Below the pieces are notes generated by a model. It saw only the letters and a list, made by a program, of their open reading frames with translations. It searched no databases and had not been told where the DNA came from. From Flavobacteriales bacterium (GTDB taxonomy: Bacteria > Bacteroidota > Bacteroidia > JANQJC01), in NCBI GenBank assembly GCA_028281825.1, contig JANQJC010000140.1, positions 45,276-109,275 of the forward strand: a stretch of DNA of 64,000 nt, read 5' to 3'. A program made the position numbers and the translations under genes. Shown piece by piece: positions 62,300 to 64,000 of the stretch; the first letter of the stretch is position 1, and each line of letters starts with the position of its first letter.

Positions 62300-62539
62300 C
62301 TATTCCAAATCGGAAAAGAACTCCTTGAGGGTAAGACCGTGAATTTCCAGAACCTTGATTAAGGAAGTAAGGGTAATATTTGCCCCTTTTTCAATACGCC
62401 AGTATTGCACCCGATTGATATTATGTTCCCAGGCAAATTGCTCATAGCTGGTATATCCCTTCTCTACACGCAGCCGCTTTATCTTCTCAGCAATCTTTAC
62501 AAGACGCTTTTCTATTTCAGGTGATGTTTCGTTTTTCAC
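62300..62539 (-). CDS. XRE-family helix-turn-helix regulator
   Basis: 79 residues consisting of one Cro/C1-type HTH: KRLRVEKGYTSYEQFAWEHN (helices 1-2), INRVQYWRIEKGANITLTSL (recognition helix and following turn), then LKVLEIHGLTLKEFFSDLE-like ending. It binds DNA, probably as a dimer, and may regulate its own or neighbouring genes. Target unknown. It is divergent from the VanZ-like gene, 81 bp between starts. Confidence 0.8.
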   Translation of the reverse strand: MKNETSPEIEKRLVKIAEKIKRLRVEKGYTSYEQFAWEHNINRVQYWRIEKGANITLTSLIKVLEIHGLTLKEFFSDLE

Positions 62540-62620
62540 CTGCGCAAATTCTCAAGAAGGTATAAAATAATTTACCGCATATATTAAGTTAATTAAAATA
62601 TACTTATAATTGCATCATAA

Positions 62621-63019
62621 ATGTCCTTTAAAACATTAAATATACTCTTTCATATTTTCCTTCCATTACTTGTTGGAAGTGCTATATATCTTCTTTTCAG
62701 AAGCAAAGGCATAGTTTCTGCTGGAATATTAGCATGGAAACCACACCCAGTTTTCATATACACCTTACCTGACTTTCTCTGGCTCTATGCCTTACTCCAC
62801 TCCATGCACTTTATTTGGCAAGTTGACAAAAGAGTATGGTTCTGGCTCATCCTCTGCACACTCCTTTCAATAGGTAGTGAAGTATTACAGTTATTCAACT
62901 ACATCCCTGGCACATTCGACTACTACGATATAGCTGCATATCTCACAGCCTTTCTCATCGTATCTATTCACATACTCATTCTACAATTCAAACTACGTCA
63001 ATATGAAAACATACATTAA
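62621..63019 (+). CDS. VanZ-like membrane protein
   Basis: 132 residues with four hydrophobic segments. The central SIGSEVLQLFNYIPGTFDYYDIAAYL matches the VanZ-like pattern of a Glu after a helix and a (F/T)D(Y/W)xD(I/V) motif in the last loop. Some VanZ proteins give low-level teicoplanin resistance; most have unknown roles in the envelope. The next gene begins 17 bases before its stop, so the pair is an operon. Confidence 0.7.
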   Translation: MSFKTLNILFHIFLPLLVGSAIYLLFRSKGIVSAGILAWKPHPVFIYTLPDFLWLYALLHSMHFIWQVDKRVWFWLILCTLLSIGSEVLQLFNYIPGTFDYYDIAAYLTAFLIVSIHILILQFKLRQYENIH

Positions 63020-63752
63020 GACCTTGCTTTCCCTCGGAACGCTCTTTGCGTTTACTCTTTTATTCATCGCTTCGGCTACACAGCAGAAAGTACCCATTCA
63101 AAGGAAAATTGCTCAATTTGATTATGCTCCCCCATCTGAGGGGTTTGATAAGTCGGACAAGGTTTCATTTATCCTTCTGTCACCTCGCTATGCGCCAACG
63201 TTTCAATATGGTTCCAGCGAACCGTATGTTACGTTCACCAAATCAATGGCCAGCGACTTTGAAGAAATGCTCACTGCGCGGGGCTACACCTATAAAGGGC
63301 CATATCCAAGTTATGACGAGCTCGTGTACAATGACAAGAAAACCTCTGACCTCATTCTCGAAGTCGAAGTGGACATGAAAATCATGAATGCTGGACTCTT
63401 GAAAAGCTTTGTGAATTACAGCAAGAGAACCGTATACTATGCTGACGGCGAGTTTACCATTGACGGCAAGCTCAATCTCATAGCTTACGAACCCTTTACC
63501 CGCGAGAAAGTATGGACCAAGAGTGTTCCCATAGCTCCTGCCAGAAGGCGCGTAACGAGCGAAAACAAATACTATGACATCGGTTCAGTAAACAATGATG
63601 CAGCAGTATGGAATGCTGTTATTGATGCCTTACAAGAACCGTATGCCGGAACCATGCGCCAGGCATGGAACCACCTTGACCCTCATGAAATGGAAGTACT
63701 TCAAAAACAAGCCGGGGAAATCAAGAAAAATTCAGGATTTATTAAAAATTAA
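63003..63752 (+). CDS. HpaA-like exported protein
   Basis: 249 residues. A hydrophobic N-terminal segment (LLSLGTLFAFTLLFIAS) acts as signal peptide but has no lipobox Cys. Residues about 30-110 (KVSFILLSPRYAPTFQYG, then FEEMLTARGYTYKGP and DLILEVEVDMKI) and the tail (HEMEVLQKQAGEIKK) recall the order of Helicobacter HpaA (neuraminyllactose-binding hemagglutinin family), in which a LLRPAFQYS segment is followed by a helix ending NQGYKV. The similarity was judged by eye. It overlaps the VanZ-like gene by 17 bases. Confidence 0.55.
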   Translation: MKTYIKTLLSLGTLFAFTLLFIASATQQKVPIQRKIAQFDYAPPSEGFDKSDKVSFILLSPRYAPTFQYGSSEPYVTFTKSMASDFEEMLTARGYTYKGPYPSYDELVYNDKKTSDLILEVEVDMKIMNAGLLKSFVNYSKRTVYYADGEFTIDGKLNLIAYEPFTREKVWTKSVPIAPARRRVTSENKYYDIGSVNNDAAVWNAVIDALQEPYAGTMRQAWNHLDPHEMEVLQKQAGEIKKNSGFIKN

Positions 63753-63775
63753 GTTTAACCATAAAATCAAATCAC

Positions 63776-64000
63776 ATGAAAACCAATGTATGTTTAGTGC
63801 TCATCATTACTGCGCTTTTTTCATTTGCATCGTGCAAGAAAGACTATTCCTGCACATGCACCTATCAATACTCACCAACAAGCCCTGTGCAAAGCACATC
63901 TCAAGTATATGAAGAGTCCACCAGGGGCGATGCAAAAGATGCCTGCGACCAGCAGAAATCCAATTTACTCAATAGCGGTGGTGTTGATGTGGAGTGCAAG
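63776..64000 (+). CDS. Lipoprotein, partial (3' end outside window)
   Basis: 75 codons visible. The signal peptide ends FSFASC with lipidation at Cys20. The mature part is short-spaced in Cys (DYSCTCTYQYS, later ACDQQKSN and VDVECK), suggesting disulfides in a small exported protein. It lies 23 bp after the HpaA-like gene and is probably in the same operon. No family recognised. Confidence 0.55.
   Translation, partial: MKTNVCLVLIITALFSFASCKKDYSCTCTYQYSPTSPVQSTSQVYEESTRGDAKDACDQQKSNLLNSGGVDVECK

Overview
This 64 kb window comes from a free-living Bacteroidota bacterium, most like Cytophagales or a related class. The evidence is: TonB-dependent receptors with N-terminal carboxypeptidase-regulatory-like domains; very large secreted proteins with SprB-type and PKD repeats that end in gliding-motility/type IX secretion (T9SS) C-terminal domains; a PorV/PorQ-family barrel; a TamL-type assembly lipoprotein; near absence of Shine-Dalgarno sequences; and recurring TTG-N19-21-TAnnTTTG promoters, the vegetative promoter type of this phylum.

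Layout. 1-1500: the edge of an exopolysaccharide locus (Wza-like lipoprotein, GT4 glycosyltransferase). 1.6-3.5 kb: accessory ground with a CxxC protein, a response-regulator remnant, an interspersed-repeat-like sequence and a membrane-anchored PD-(D/E)XK-like protein. 3.6-5.9 kb: an EF-G paralogue behind a promoter and leader hairpin. 5.9-8.4 kb: an ECF42 sigma factor operon with its usual YCII/DGPF partner. 8.5-12.3 kb: a YdjM-like hydrolase, a DoxX protein, a TonB receptor whose upstream region holds an apparent ECF-type promoter and a compact three-hairpin RNA, and a 44-residue lipoprotein. 12.4-23 kb: surface proteins, a BadF-type kinase, an orphan PhoB-like regulator, and a T9SS beta-helix protein paired with a TonB receptor. 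23.8-24.9 kb: tRNA-Arg(CCG) with its 3' end duplicated 937 bp downstream, bracketing a miniature element. 24.9-31.9 kb: a minus-strand set with a GT-C transferase, Mpl, an M1 aminopeptidase, an MBL hydrolase and a lipoprotein. 32-38 kb: a single-domain response regulator, a 9-PKD surface protein and a sodium/solute symporter. 38-41.3 kb: lpdA and asnB. 41.3-46.2 kb: poorly known secreted proteins, including a Rieske-fold-like lipoprotein without cluster ligands and an M6-like protease with a broken zinc motif. 46.3-55.1 kb: an operon of TonB receptor, giant secreted protein and PorV-like barrel. 55.2-62 kb: core genes (greA, HIT, ruvC, a TrmH-family methyltransferase, a TamL-like gene, class I FBP aldolase, accD). 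62-64 kb: XRE regulator, VanZ-like protein, HpaA-like protein and a truncated lipoprotein.

The most unusual signals are the structured RNA at about 11931-12076, with an ECF-like promoter exactly at its 5' end; the tRNA-Arg-flanked mini-element at 23898-24848; and three proteins whose catalytic or metal-ligand residues appear lost (EF-G paralogue, M6-like protein, Rieske-like lipoprotein). All functional assignments are by eye from motifs; no database search was run.
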